Positions 16,808 to 26,257 of a DNA stretch of 64,000 bases are shown here, one piece after another. Below the pieces are notes generated by a model. It was given only the letters and a program-made list of their open reading frames with translations, had not been told where the DNA came from and did no database searches. Position 1 is the stretch's first letter. The number at the start of each line of letters is the position of its first letter. The position numbers and the translations under genes were made by a program. Source of the DNA: Chryseolinea soli (GTDB lineage: Bacteria; Bacteroidota; Bacteroidia; Cytophagales; Cyclobacteriaceae); NCBI RefSeq assembly GCF_003589925.1, contig NZ_CP032382.1:3472001-3536000 (forward strand). Reading direction: 5' to 3'.

Positions 16808-18148
16808 TTATCCCAAACCGCAACGGCCCGCAAAGTACTCCACAGCTTCATCAACGATCATGTCCCGGGCATTGATCTTCGATTTCAATGTTATTCCCTC
16901 CAGGGTCCGGCACCGGCTCAACGCCACATACAACTGCCCGTGGGCAAAGGCCCCACGCCCCATGTCGATGGAGATGTTATCAAAGGTCAGGCCCTGACTT
17001 TTGTGGATCGTCATCGCCCATGCCAAACGGATGGGGTATTGCGTGTAGGTACCCAACACCTCAAAGGTGATCGTGTTCAATGGCTTGTCCCATGTATAGG
17101 CCTTACGCTCCCACGTCACCGGCTCGATGCGATGGATAGCCCCATCGGCGAACCGCACCATGATCACCTCCGGGGTGAGCTGGTCCACGATGCCGATGGT
17201 GCCGTTCACCCATCGTCCCTGCATATCGTTCTTCACCATCATCACCTGTGCCCCTTCGCGCAGGCTCAACTGCAAGCTGGCCGGGAAGAGACGTTGATCG
17301 AATGTGCCATCCGTTTTGCCCCGGTACACTTCACCGTGTGTCTTTAAGGCCATAAGTTTTTGCAAATTCACCTGGTCGGCAATTGCGTTAATGGAAGTGA
17401 GCGATACCGCAAATTCGTGTTCATCTTCTCCCGGGCGATAGCGCCGGTTCAAGGCTTCCAGGTCGTGACCGTCGGCATTGTTCATGCGGATCCGGTTCAA
17501 GAGATAAATGAAATCATCGTCCAGTTGCCGGTAGATTTTTTTTAATTCCACCACCTTGGGACGGCTGGCACGAAAGGCATCGGCGCTAAAAAAATAAGGA
17601 CTCTCATACGTGTCCAGGTCGGTGCTTTGAAAATCCTGAGCACTCACCACCGGCGAAAGCTGGAACACATCGCCAATAAAAATAAGTTGCTTGCCCCCAA
17701 AAGGGAGGTCATTATTCATGTTGAGCCGAAGCGACAAGTCGATGGCATCCAACACATCGGCCCGCACCATCGACACCTCGTCGATGATCAACGTCTCCAT
17801 CTTGCGAAGAATACGCAACCGGGGATGTCCCTTGCCCCAAGGCTGTATCTCCGGATCGTCCTTCACCAAGGTCCGCAACGGAAACCCAAAAAAAGAATGA
17901 ATCGTCCCCCCACCCACATGAAGCGCCGCCAACCCCGTAGGAGCCAACACAATATGTTTTTTTGTCGTGGTCTTCCGAAAGTAATTCAACAACGTAGACT
18001 TCCCCGTCCCCGCACGTCCGGTCAGAAAAAGGGTCTCGCTCGTAAATTCCATCATGTGGTAGGCGGCGGCCAGGTCATCTTCCAGCCGAAAGTCACTGGG
18101 AATGACAATGGTGTCTTTGTCCGAAGTAGCGCTGACTCCCTTATTCAT
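16808..18148 (-). CDS. PIF1/RecD2-like ATP-dependent DNA helicase
   Basis: 446 residues from ATG 18148. Walker A is TGRAGTGKS (43-51), Walker B LIIDEVSMVRAD (120-131), the GDVFQLSPV motif III follows, and the C-terminal half has MTIHKSQGLTFD and YVALSRCRTLEGI, the UvrD_C_2/PIF1 signatures. These are 5'-3' helicases acting on stalled forks, R-loops or G-quadruplexes; in many Bacteroidota such short proteins are annotated as AAA ATPases. It faces away from dinB, and the two start regions are bordered by inverted copies of a short repeat. Confidence 0.88.
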   Translation of the reverse strand: MNKGVSATSDKDTIVIPSDFRLEDDLAAAYHMMEFTSETLFLTGRAGTGKSTLLNYFRKTTTKKHIVLAPTGLAALHVGGGTIHSFFGFPLRTLVKDDPEIQPWGKGHPRLRILRKMETLIIDEVSMVRADVLDAIDLSLRLNMNNDLPFGGKQLIFIGDVFQLSPVVSAQDFQSTDLDTYESPYFFSADAFRASRPKVVELKKIYRQLDDDFIYLLNRIRMNNADGHDLEALNRRYRPGEDEHEFAVSLTSINAIADQVNLQKLMALKTHGEVYRGKTDGTFDQRLFPASLQLSLREGAQVMMVKNDMQGRWVNGTIGIVDQLTPEVIMVRFADGAIHRIEPVTWERKAYTWDKPLNTITFEVLGTYTQYPIRLAWAMTIHKSQGLTFDNISIDMGRGAFAHGQLYVALSRCRTLEGITLKSKINARDMIVDEAVEYFAGRCGLG

Positions 18149-18166
18149 GCAACAACATACTAAAAA

Positions 18167-18364
18167 GGAGCCAGAATCCAGGAGCCAGGAGGGTGTGGGT
18201 GCGGGAGTGCGGTGTGTGTGAGTCTTGAATTTGTAAGCGACGTTTCTGTATTTTAAAAAACTGACCCCAACGATCAGCTCTCCCATACTTGCCTCCTGGC
18301 TGCTCACACTCCTCCAACTCCTGACTTCTGGCTCCTGAATTCCGCCTCTCGCTCCTGGATTCTG
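18167..18364. repeat. GGCTCCTG repeat, inverted copies between the helicase gene and dinB
   Basis: Copies of a short repeat built on TTCTGGCTCCTGAATTCC lie at about 18167-18192 (minus sense) and 18326-18364 (plus sense). The 14-mer CAGAATCCAGGAGC at 18172-18185 is the exact reverse complement of 18351-18364. A third cluster is at 22926-22977. Confidence 0.65.
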
Positions 18365-18395
18365 TCTGCTGATTTACTAGATTGATCCCCGCGAT

Positions 18396-19517
18396 ATGAC
18401 CTCCTCCTCCAAAAATTTCCGCAAGATCATTCACATCGATATGGATGCCTTCTATGCCTCCATCGAGCAGCGTGATCATCCCGAATACCGGGGTAAGCCG
18501 ATTGTGGTAGGGGGATCGCCGGAGGGGCGTGGGGGTGTGGTGGCTACGGCCAGTTATGAGGCGCGCAAATTTGGGATCCGGTCAGCTATGCCGTCGAAGC
18601 GGGCGCGTCAGCTTTGCGAGGCGGTTATTTTTGTGCGGCCGCGGTTTGATGTTTATAAAGAAGTGTCGCAAAAGATCCGCGAGATCTTTCACCGGTTTAC
18701 GGACATCATCGAACCGCTTTCGTTGGATGAAGCCTTCCTCGACGTTACGCACGATAAGCAAGGCATCGGCTCGGCCATCGACATCGCCAAGCTCATCCGG
18801 CAGGCGATCCGCGACGAATTGCAGCTCACAGCCTCGGCGGGTGTGTCCATCAATAAGTTTGTCGCGAAGATCGCTTCCGATATGAACAAGCCCGACGGCC
18901 TCACCTTCATCGGGCCTTCGCGCATCGAGAAGTTTATGGAGGATCTGCCGGTAGAGAAATTTTTTGGCGTGGGGCGGGTCACGGCAGAGAAGATGCGCAA
19001 CATGGGCCTGCACAAAGGGGCCGACCTAAAGCAGCTTTCGGAAGAGGAATTGGTCAAACGCTTTGGCAAGCCGGGCAAATTTTTTTACAAGATCGTGCGC
19101 GGCATCGACGACCGCGCCGTGCAACCCGATCGCGAAACAAAATCGGTGGGGGCAGAAGACACGTTTCCCTACGACCTGGAAGAGGCCGGCGAAATGGTGG
19201 AGGAGCTGGATAAAATCGCCAGCATCCTGGAAGGCCGCCTGAAACGCTACGGACTGAAAGGCCGCACCATCACACTTAAAATAAAATACCACGACTTCAA
19301 GCAAGTCACCCGAAGCCAATCGCTCACACAAGGCGTCGACGATAAAGCCACGATCCTGGATATAGCGCAACAGTTGCTGTTGGCCACCGACCTCGAAGAG
19401 AAAAAGATCCGCCTGTTGGGGATCTCTCTGTCCAACTTTGGCGAGCCTGGGGAAAGATCGCGACGCGACGAGGGGAATGAGCAGTTACCCTTATTTCCCC
19501 AAGACGATTCGTGGTAA
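18396..19517 (+). CDS. dinB: DNA polymerase IV (Y-family translesion polymerase)
   Basis: 373 residues. Catalytic carboxylates are D15 and D17 in HIDMDAFYASIE and D111-E112 in SLDEAFLDV; the steric gate region FYASIE and the little-finger domain (about 240-350) are present. The tail QLPLF at 363-367 matches the beta sliding-clamp binding motif, placed as in other DinB proteins. It copies past lesions with low fidelity. It is transcribed away from the helicase gene. No SOS box is recognisable. Confidence 0.95.
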   Translation: MTSSSKNFRKIIHIDMDAFYASIEQRDHPEYRGKPIVVGGSPEGRGGVVATASYEARKFGIRSAMPSKRARQLCEAVIFVRPRFDVYKEVSQKIREIFHRFTDIIEPLSLDEAFLDVTHDKQGIGSAIDIAKLIRQAIRDELQLTASAGVSINKFVAKIASDMNKPDGLTFIGPSRIEKFMEDLPVEKFFGVGRVTAEKMRNMGLHKGADLKQLSEEELVKRFGKPGKFFYKIVRGIDDRAVQPDRETKSVGAEDTFPYDLEEAGEMVEELDKIASILEGRLKRYGLKGRTITLKIKYHDFKQVTRSQSLTQGVDDKATILDIAQQLLLATDLEEKKIRLLGISLSNFGEPGERSRRDEGNEQLPLFPQDDSW

Positions 19518-19566
19518 GGCCTCTTTGTTTTCCGGAACCCAAAAAAGGCATGCCGTGTTGTAATTG

Positions 19567-19578
19567 TACCGAACGGTA
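19567..19578. promoter_or_regulatory. probable TetR operator TACCGAACGGTA
   Basis: A perfect 5-bp dyad (TACCG-AA-CGGTA) of the ACCG-N2-CGGT type bound by many TetR regulators. It ends 7 bp before a -7-like TATCTTTC (19586-19593) and 33 bp before the TetR start codon, which fits autorepression. Confidence 0.55.
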
Positions 19579-19611
19579 TATTTATTATCTTTCACGAAAG
19601 AACCCAGCATC

Positions 19612-20199
19612 ATGTCAAAAGCCGAGCGAACCAAGGCCTTCATCATCGAAAAGACCGCTCCTGTATTCAACACGAAGGGGTATGCGGGCACATCGATGGC
19701 GGACCTGTCGGAAGCCACAGGGCTCACCAAAGGCAGCATCTATGGCAACTTCAGCAATAAGGACGAAGTGGCGCTTGCCGCTTTCGATCATAATTTTCAA
19801 AGCGTGCAAAACATTGTGAAGGCCGAAATGGCGAAACGCACCGGCGTGCTGGACCAGTTGATGGCCTATGTGTCGGTATACGAGGGCTTTGAAAAATATC
19901 CATTTCCCCTCGGCGGTTGCCCCATCTTGAACACGGCCACCGAATCGGACGATACCCATCCCGAGCTTCGGAAGAAAGTCGCGGCGGCCATCATTTCCTG
20001 GAAGAACAGCCTGGTGAGCCTGCTGGAGAAAGGCATCAAAACAAAAGAAATTCGCGCCACGGTCGATGCAGAACAAACCGCCATCGCCATCATCGCCCTG
20101 ATCGAAGGCGGCATCATGGTGGCCAAGGCCACGGGCAAAAATAGTTACCGGAAGGCCGTCGTGCAGTCGGTCGAGAAAATGATCCGGGGACTGAAATAA
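19612..20199 (+). CDS. TetR/AcrR family transcriptional regulator
   Basis: 195 residues from ATG 19612. The N-terminal HTH reads TSMADLSEATGLTKGSIYGNF, typical of TetR, with the recognition helix followed by SNKDEV. The C-terminal ligand domain includes YPFPLGGCPILNTATESDD, seen in TetR proteins of the TetR_C_33-like group. It likely represses itself through the palindrome at 19567-19578. The ligand is unknown. The convergent FtsX permease gene ends 14 bp away and is not an obvious target. A TTG at 19564 is in frame but lies before the operator. Confidence 0.9.
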   Translation: MSKAERTKAFIIEKTAPVFNTKGYAGTSMADLSEATGLTKGSIYGNFSNKDEVALAAFDHNFQSVQNIVKAEMAKRTGVLDQLMAYVSVYEGFEKYPFPLGGCPILNTATESDDTHPELRKKVAAAIISWKNSLVSLLEKGIKTKEIRATVDAEQTAIAIIALIEGGIMVAKATGKNSYRKAVVQSVEKMIRGLK

Positions 20200-20213
20200 G
20201 TTTTTTTAAGTGT

Positions 20214-22712
20214 TTATTCGTTCCGCAAAGCCTTTACCGGATTGAGTGTGGCCGCCTTGATGGATTGAAAACTCACCGTCACCAACGCAATGCCTACCGC
20301 CAATGCGCTCACCGAAAGAAACAATCCGATCTTCATCGAGGTATGGTAAGGGAATTTCGCCAACCATTGTGTCATGATCCACCAGCCCAGCGGGAGCGCG
20401 ATGACGATGGCCCACATGACCAACGCCAGGTATTCGCGCGAAAGCAATTTCACGATGCTTTGCTCGGAGGCGCCCAGTACTTTACGCACACCGATTTCTT
20501 TTGTCCGCACCTCCGTCGTGTAGGCGGAGAGTCCGAACAAGCCCAGGCACGAGATCAACAGGGTGATGCCGGCAAATACGCCCACGACGTCGCCCAGTTG
20601 TTGATCTTGCCAATATTGTTTGTTGATGTCTTCGTCGAGGAATGAAAATTCAAACGCGGCGTTTCCATTCACATCGCGCCAGCTTTTCTTGATGGCATCG
20701 AGCGTGGTGGAGAAATTTCCCGGCGCGATCTTGATCAAGGCGTAGGACAATTCTGCATTTTCATTCGGGTTCAACAGCGTGAATACGGTGGGACGAATAG
20801 GACTGTGCAGATCGGCCGTATGAAAATCTTTCACAACGCCCACGATCATGCCTTTGGTTTCGCTAAACAATTCACCGTTCTCCTCGGTGAACAGGCGCAA
20901 GGGCATCCCGATGGCCGCCGCCGGGGTCTTTCCAAAAAAGCGGGCTGCGCTTTCGTTGATCACAAAATTTCTTCCCTCGTGAGCGGGGAATTGATTGCGC
21001 AGCAAACTGCTTTTTCCTTCATCGCTGAATTCGCGCGAAAAGGTCCGGCCTTCCAAGAGCGAAATGTTTAATGAGGAAAAGAAATCATAGTCAACGAATT
21101 GTTGAAAGATGAAGGGAAACTCCTGCGGATTGTATCCTTCGAATTCCACTTGCGGACCCCAACCCGGATCGATGCCCGGAAGGTCGCTGACGCCGGTCAC
21201 ACTCTCGATATTTTTGTCCTGCAAAAGTTTGTCACGCAACACACTATACCGGTCGGTCACGGAGGGCCCGGTGCGGACAGCAACCACGCGGTGTTGTTCA
21301 AACCCCAGGTTGGAGCCCTTTAGAAAATTCACCTGGAACCAGGCCACGGCGGTGCAGAAGAGCAGCGTGACCGAAAGCACAAATTGGAACACCACCAGCC
21401 CGCGACGGAGCCCCGCTCCTCCACCTTGCACCTGAATACCCTTCAGTACGGCACTCGGTTTCATAGACGAGAGATAGAGCGCCGGGTAGGACCCCGAAAG
21501 CAAAGTCGATACCATCACGATGCCCGCTGCTAAGCCCCACCAAAGCAAGCCATCGCCGAGCGCCAACTGCTGATGCAGCAGGAGATTCACCAGGGGCAGC
21601 AGGATTTCTGTGAGCACAATGGCAAAAGCAAAGGCCATCACATTGAGCAACGCCGACTCATAGAAGAACTGCAGGGCGATCTGTTTCCGTTGACCGCCGA
21701 TCGATTTTCTGACGCCGATCTCCTTCGCCCGCTTCACCGCCCGCGCCGTGGCGAGGTTCATGAAGTTGATACACGCCAGCACCAAACTGAAAATGGCCAC
21801 GGTGGTGAAGATGTAAACATTGGTGATGCTTCCGTTCGGGTTGATCTCGTTTTGTAAATCGCTGAACAAATGAATGCTGGTGAGCGGCTGCAAATGAGGA
21901 ACAAAAAGCTTAGCCTCTTCCGCGGACCGGTGTTTACGGATCACCTCCGGAAAAGCAGCGTTGATCTTTTCTGCCGACTCGGGTTTATCCAGCAACACAT
22001 AGGTCCACACCACCGGCCACCAGTGGCTGGTGAACTCCGATGTGGTCGGCATTTTTTGCAAGGCCTTGAAGGTGGCAAACGAGCAAAGGAAGTCGAACCG
22101 GAAATGAGAATTGTAAGGAACATCTTTCAACACGCCGGTCACCGTCACCGGCAGGAAATTGTCCAGCTTTAATGTTTTTCCAATCGGGTCGTCCGATCCA
22201 AAATAACGTTTCGCCGTCGACTCCGTGATCAGCACCTGTCCGGATTCCTTTAAGGCCGTTCCGGGCGAGCCCTTGATAAATTCAAAATCAAAGACGTCAA
22301 AAAATTCCGGATCGGTGTAGAAGATCTTGGTTTCCTCAAAGGCAACCGCTTCCTGGTTATCTTTTTCATAACTCACATACGTATAGGATTGCGCGTTGGC
22401 ACGCTTGGCATTCCAACTGGTCGCACAATGAATGGAAACAACTTTTTTTACCTCTTTGAATTCAGACTTCACCAGTGAAGGCATCACTCCACCCGTCCAG
22501 GCCCAACCCTGGTTCGCCGGAAGGTTCTGAACCACGCGGAAGATCCGATCCGCCTTCGAATGAAAGCGATCGAAACTCCGCTCGTTTATAACATAGAGCA
22601 TGATGATCATGCAGCTCGTGAACCCGATGGTGAGCCCCACCACGTTCAACACCGAATATTCTCTTTGGCGCAGAAAACTTCTCCAGGCCACCAATACATA
22701 ATTCTTGATCAT
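20214..22712 (-). CDS. FtsX-family ABC transporter permease (MacB-like, double unit)
   Basis: 832 residues from ATG 22712 (ATG 22724 also possible). It opens with KNYVLVAWRSFLRQREYSVLN and one membrane helix, followed by a MacB periplasmic core domain (about 50-250), three FtsX helices with ATARAVKRAKEIGVRKSIG, a second periplasmic domain, and three final helices with TTEVRTKEIGVRKVLGASE. This 4+4-helix layout is the standard Bacteroidota permease for lipoprotein or toxic-compound export. No ATPase subunit gene is adjacent, so its partner must be encoded elsewhere. Confidence 0.88.
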   Translation of the reverse strand: MIKNYVLVAWRSFLRQREYSVLNVVGLTIGFTSCMIIMLYVINERSFDRFHSKADRIFRVVQNLPANQGWAWTGGVMPSLVKSEFKEVKKVVSIHCATSWNAKRANAQSYTYVSYEKDNQEAVAFEETKIFYTDPEFFDVFDFEFIKGSPGTALKESGQVLITESTAKRYFGSDDPIGKTLKLDNFLPVTVTGVLKDVPYNSHFRFDFLCSFATFKALQKMPTTSEFTSHWWPVVWTYVLLDKPESAEKINAAFPEVIRKHRSAEEAKLFVPHLQPLTSIHLFSDLQNEINPNGSITNVYIFTTVAIFSLVLACINFMNLATARAVKRAKEIGVRKSIGGQRKQIALQFFYESALLNVMAFAFAIVLTEILLPLVNLLLHQQLALGDGLLWWGLAAGIVMVSTLLSGSYPALYLSSMKPSAVLKGIQVQGGGAGLRRGLVVFQFVLSVTLLFCTAVAWFQVNFLKGSNLGFEQHRVVAVRTGPSVTDRYSVLRDKLLQDKNIESVTGVSDLPGIDPGWGPQVEFEGYNPQEFPFIFQQFVDYDFFSSLNISLLEGRTFSREFSDEGKSSLLRNQFPAHEGRNFVINESAARFFGKTPAAAIGMPLRLFTEENGELFSETKGMIVGVVKDFHTADLHSPIRPTVFTLLNPNENAELSYALIKIAPGNFSTTLDAIKKSWRDVNGNAAFEFSFLDEDINKQYWQDQQLGDVVGVFAGITLLISCLGLFGLSAYTTEVRTKEIGVRKVLGASEQSIVKLLSREYLALVMWAIVIALPLGWWIMTQWLAKFPYHTSMKIGLFLSVSALAVGIALVTVSFQSIKAATLNPVKALRNE

Positions 22713-22925
22713 AGCCATCCGCATTTTGTTCCTCACACCCCAATCCAACTATCAGACCAATCCATTTCCCCAACAAAACCACCCAAAACTCACCTCCCCA
22801 AACCACACCTTGCCCGGAAACGAAACCAAACGTCCGCAAACGAAATTTCCCAAAAGAAAGTCCCGCAAAAAAATATTCCCCCACGAACGCTCAATCTCCC
22901 GACACACACCCCAAAAAAATGACTA

Positions 22926-22977
22926 CTGGCTCCTGAATTTCTGGCTGCGGGCTTCTGGCTCCTGGCTCCTGAATTCC
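22926..22977. repeat. GGCTCCTG repeat, third cluster
   Basis: Two to three copies of CTGGCTCCTG/GGCTCCTGAATTC, same family as 18167-18364, immediately before the thiolase promoter region. The last copy adjoins TATCTTTC (22978-22985), a one-mismatch -7 element. Confidence 0.65.
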
Positions 22978-23006
22978 TATCTTTCAACCACGTTAACGAA
23001 AGAACT

Positions 23007-24287
23007 ATGCTCCTTCCCAATGAACGAAGAAAAGTAGCTGTGATCGGCTACAACCGGATCCCCTTCGCACGCCAAAACACCGCCTACAGCACCGCCAGCA
23101 ACCAGGACATGATGGTGGCGACACTGAACGGATTGATTGACCGTTACAAACTGCAGGGTCAGCGCATGGGCGAAGTGGCCGGCGGCGCCGTGATCAAACA
23201 CAGCGGCGATTTTAACCTCATGCGCGAAAGCGTGATGAGCACGGCGCTCGATCCATCGACCCCAGCATGCGACCTGCAGCAGGCATGCGACACCGGGATT
23301 GAAGCGGCCGTGTACATTGGGAACAAGATCGCCCTGGGTCAGATTGAGGTGGGCATTGCAGGCGGGGTGGATTCCACCAGCAATGTGCCGCTGCTCCTGG
23401 GAGAAAACCTGCGGAAAATTTTGCTGGAAGCCCGCCGTGCAAAAACCACCGGCGCCAAGTTGAAAGCCTTTGCTAAAATACGATTCAAAGACCTGGCCCC
23501 CATTGCGCCGGCGAATGTGGAGCCACGCACCGGATTGTCTATGGGAGGACACACGGAGATCACGGCGAAGTATTACGGCATCTCGCGCGAAGACCAGGAC
23601 TTGCTCGCCCTGCAAAGCCATCAGAAAATGGTGAAGGCCTACGAGGAAGGATTCTTCAGCGACATGCTCACGCCCTACCTGGGGCTGGACCGCGATAACA
23701 ACATGCGCAAAGACACCAGCCTGGAGAAGCTTGCTAAATTGAAGCCCGCCTTCGACAAAGTGAACGGCTCCCTCACCGCCGGCAACTCCACACCCCTGAC
23801 CGACGGCGCTTCCTGTGTGCTGCTCGCCAGCGAGGATTGGGCACGCGAGAACGGATGGCCGGTGCTGGCCTACATCACGTTTGCTGAATTGGCGGCCATC
23901 GAGTATGTGCAGCACCAGCATAACCTGCTGCTGTCGCCCGTCTATGCGTCGACGCGCATGTTGAAGAAAGCGGGATTGCGTTTGCAGGATTTTGATTTTT
24001 ATGAGATCCACGAAGCCTTTGCCGCGCAAGTGCTGGCGACGTTGAAAATATGGGAGAGTGCCGAGTTGATGAAAACATTCGGATTCGATGCACCGTTAGG
24101 AAGTATCGACCGCACCAAGCTGAATGTGAAGGGAAGCAGCCTCGCCGCCGCCCACCCCTTTGCCGCCACAGGAGGACGGATCATTGCCACCATGGCAAAA
24201 TTGCTAAAAGAGAAGGGCAGTGGACGCGGGTTTATTTCCGTTTGTGCGGCAGGAGGACAGGGGATCACGATGATCATGGAGCGGTAA
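23007..24287 (+). CDS. fadI: acetyl-CoA C-acyltransferase, FadI-type thiolase
   Basis: 426 residues. Nucleophile C94 in DLQQACDTGIEA, H335 in EIHEAFAAQ, H383 in AAAHPFAATGG and the second catalytic C413 in CAAGGQG are all in place. The start VAVIGYNRIPFARQNTAY matches FadI rather than FadA-type thiolases. It performs the last step of fatty-acid beta-oxidation (or the reverse condensation). No FadJ-like partner is adjacent. A TATCTTTC element at 22978-22985 may be its promoter. Confidence 0.9.
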   Translation: MLLPNERRKVAVIGYNRIPFARQNTAYSTASNQDMMVATLNGLIDRYKLQGQRMGEVAGGAVIKHSGDFNLMRESVMSTALDPSTPACDLQQACDTGIEAAVYIGNKIALGQIEVGIAGGVDSTSNVPLLLGENLRKILLEARRAKTTGAKLKAFAKIRFKDLAPIAPANVEPRTGLSMGGHTEITAKYYGISREDQDLLALQSHQKMVKAYEEGFFSDMLTPYLGLDRDNNMRKDTSLEKLAKLKPAFDKVNGSLTAGNSTPLTDGASCVLLASEDWARENGWPVLAYITFAELAAIEYVQHQHNLLLSPVYASTRMLKKAGLRLQDFDFYEIHEAFAAQVLATLKIWESAELMKTFGFDAPLGSIDRTKLNVKGSSLAAAHPFAATGGRIIATMAKLLKEKGSGRGFISVCAAGGQGITMIMER

Positions 24288-24321
24288 TTTTTTTACTCCA
24301 GCAGGATACGAGCATGCAAAG

Positions 24322-25098
24322 ATGGAAGCGTTATCGAAAAATCAGGTTCAACAATTTATTGCGGAAGGATTTGTCAAAATAGAAGACGCCTTTTCAAAAG
24401 ACGTGGCGTCGCGCGCCCGCGATATTTTATGGCGCGACACGGGGTGCGATCCAAGGGATAAGTCCACGTGGAAATTTCCGGTCGTTCGTCTTGGGGATTA
24501 CGCTCACACGCCGTTTGTGGAAGCGGCCAACACGCCGCGATTGCATGCCGCCTTCGATCAACTGGTGGGCGAGGGGCGTTGGATCCCCCGCGGCAGCCTG
24601 GGTTCCTTCCCTGTGCGATTTCCCAGCGATGAAGATCCGGGCGATGCCGGCTGGCACGTGGACGCGAGCTTTCCGGGAAAGGACGAATCTTTTTTCTCGT
24701 GGCGTATCAATATCCATTCGAAAGGCCGCGCGCTGCTCATGCTCTTTTTATTTTCCGATGTCGGCGAGCGCGATGCACCTACCCGCATTCGCACGGGCTC
24801 ACATCCCATCGTCGCGCGCATGCTGGAGCCGGCAGGAGAGGAGGGAATGTCATTCATGGAGCTCGCGGCTCAACTGAGTGCTACAGAGGGCTGCGAACAA
24901 GTGCTGGCCACCGGCGAGGCCGGCACCGTATACCTCTGCCACCCCTTCCTCGCACACGCCGCCCAACCCCACAAAGGCACCACACCCCGCTTCATGGCTC
25001 AACCGCCGTTGATATCCAAGACACCCTTTTTAATTCACAAAAGAGACGGTGGATACTCCCCTGTGGAAGACGCTATTCGCCAAGCGCTACGATATTAG
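24322..25098 (+). CDS. phytanoyl-CoA dioxygenase-like Fe(II)/2-oxoglutarate oxygenase
   Basis: 258 residues. The iron-binding H112-x-D114 in GWHVDASF is clear, a distal histidine is available in LCHPFLAHAAQPHKG (H207 or H212), and R223 downstream could bind 2-oxoglutarate, giving the PhyH-type facial triad. Substrate unknown; relatives hydroxylate small molecules in secondary metabolism. It lies 34 bp after the thiolase gene and could share its transcript, though the two reactions have no evident link. Confidence 0.75.
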   Translation: MEALSKNQVQQFIAEGFVKIEDAFSKDVASRARDILWRDTGCDPRDKSTWKFPVVRLGDYAHTPFVEAANTPRLHAAFDQLVGEGRWIPRGSLGSFPVRFPSDEDPGDAGWHVDASFPGKDESFFSWRINIHSKGRALLMLFLFSDVGERDAPTRIRTGSHPIVARMLEPAGEEGMSFMELAAQLSATEGCEQVLATGEAGTVYLCHPFLAHAAQPHKGTTPRFMAQPPLISKTPFLIHKRDGGYSPVEDAIRQALRY

Positions 25099-25205
25099 TT
25101 ATCAGTGATAGGCCTGCCGTTAGATTGTTGAAGAGTAAGCGAGCGCTTTTTTATCATTTGTCAATGTTTATTTTTTACTGACGAAATACTTTTGCCAGTA
25201 AAAAA

Positions 25206-26186
25206 ATGGTGATGAAAGAAATGAATGGCGTTTCAAACGCTGATGGAAAAACTACGCGCGATTGGCTTTCGGACAACACGGAACCCAGTTGGCAGAGCCG
25301 CTGCATCAATGGTCTACTGAGATTACTCCCGATAAAGAAGCAGACGGCGTCGGCTGACGCCGTGCGGGAACGCGTTCGCAAGTTGACGGTGCGAAAGCCT
25401 TCTCATGAACCGACTGGCCTGGGTCGCGGTGTAGCGGTGACGTTGAAAACCTGGGCACAATGGCCTGTCTATTATACCGTACCGACGGCTGATCCACAGG
25501 TAAACAACTATGTTGTGTTCCTGCACGGAGGAGGGTATATCAACGAGATCGTTCGCGCCCACTGGCGCATCATCGGTTGGTTGACGCGTCATGCTCCCGC
25601 CAAGTGCATCGTCCCGATCTATCCGCTGGCGCCTCACGCTACGGCAGGAGAAGTCGTGCCCGTGGTTGGCGATTTGTTGCGTAAGCTTCTGGAAGATGTC
25701 GGACCTGCGAGCGTTACGGTGGTCGGGAATTCCGCCGGCGCAGGCTTGGGATTGGCAGCAGCCCAATGGTTGCGAGATCAGGGTCATCGGCAACCCAGCA
25801 GGCTGGTGCTGATCTCGCCTGGAATCAATGCGTCCATCCATGGCCCGGAGCGATTGGCTATCGTTGAGCGTGACCCGGTGCTGGATATTCCCGGCATGCT
25901 GGAAGGGGCGCGTCTCTATGCTGGCGATCTGGACCTCACCCATCCCTATATCAGTCCCTTGCACGGCGATTTCCGTGGACTTGCACCCATGCTCGTATTC
26001 TCGGGCACGTGCGATCTTCTTTATCCCGACAGTATCGAACTGGCGGCTAAGGCGCGAGCCGCGGGAGTGCCGGTTGAACTTCATCTGCGAAAGGGGCAGC
26101 CACACAATTACGCAGGCATGCCGACGCCAGAAGGCCGGCAAGCGCGTGAGATCATTCTGCGGGCCGTTGCCAGCGGATTGATGTGA
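25206..26186 (+). CDS. alpha/beta hydrolase, HSL-type esterase
   Basis: 326 residues. The oxyanion-hole HGGG (107-110) and nucleophile elbow GNSAG (S176) are diagnostic of the hormone-sensitive-lipase family of carboxylesterases; the rest of the triad is D near 268 in SGTCDLLYPDS and H near 302 in QPHNYAGM. No signal peptide. The sequence and ends read somewhat like proteobacterial HSL esterases, so acquisition by transfer is possible but unproven. It is isolated by 107 bp from the upstream gene. Confidence 0.85.
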   Translation: MVMKEMNGVSNADGKTTRDWLSDNTEPSWQSRCINGLLRLLPIKKQTASADAVRERVRKLTVRKPSHEPTGLGRGVAVTLKTWAQWPVYYTVPTADPQVNNYVVFLHGGGYINEIVRAHWRIIGWLTRHAPAKCIVPIYPLAPHATAGEVVPVVGDLLRKLLEDVGPASVTVVGNSAGAGLGLAAAQWLRDQGHRQPSRLVLISPGINASIHGPERLAIVERDPVLDIPGMLEGARLYAGDLDLTHPYISPLHGDFRGLAPMLVFSGTCDLLYPDSIELAAKARAAGVPVELHLRKGQPHNYAGMPTPEGRQAREIILRAVASGLM

Positions 26187-26257
26187 TCGTTGTAGTGGTG
26201 AAGAGAAAATACAATAATCAAGCGCTCAACCGGGCGAGCCCATATGAAGAAGCGAAA

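Noticed and set aside
20805..22172. several plus-strand frames opposite the FtsX permease
   Set aside because: Composition is that of an antisense shadow and the opposite strand encodes a complete permease.
24322..25098. thiolase and dioxygenase as one pathway
   Set aside because: The 34-bp spacing allows co-transcription, but no chemistry links them and no further pathway genes are nearby.
25206..26186. HSL esterase as a recent horizontal acquisition
   Set aside because: The sequence feels somewhat proteobacterial, but base composition matches neighbours and no mobile-element traces flank it; left as a remark only.
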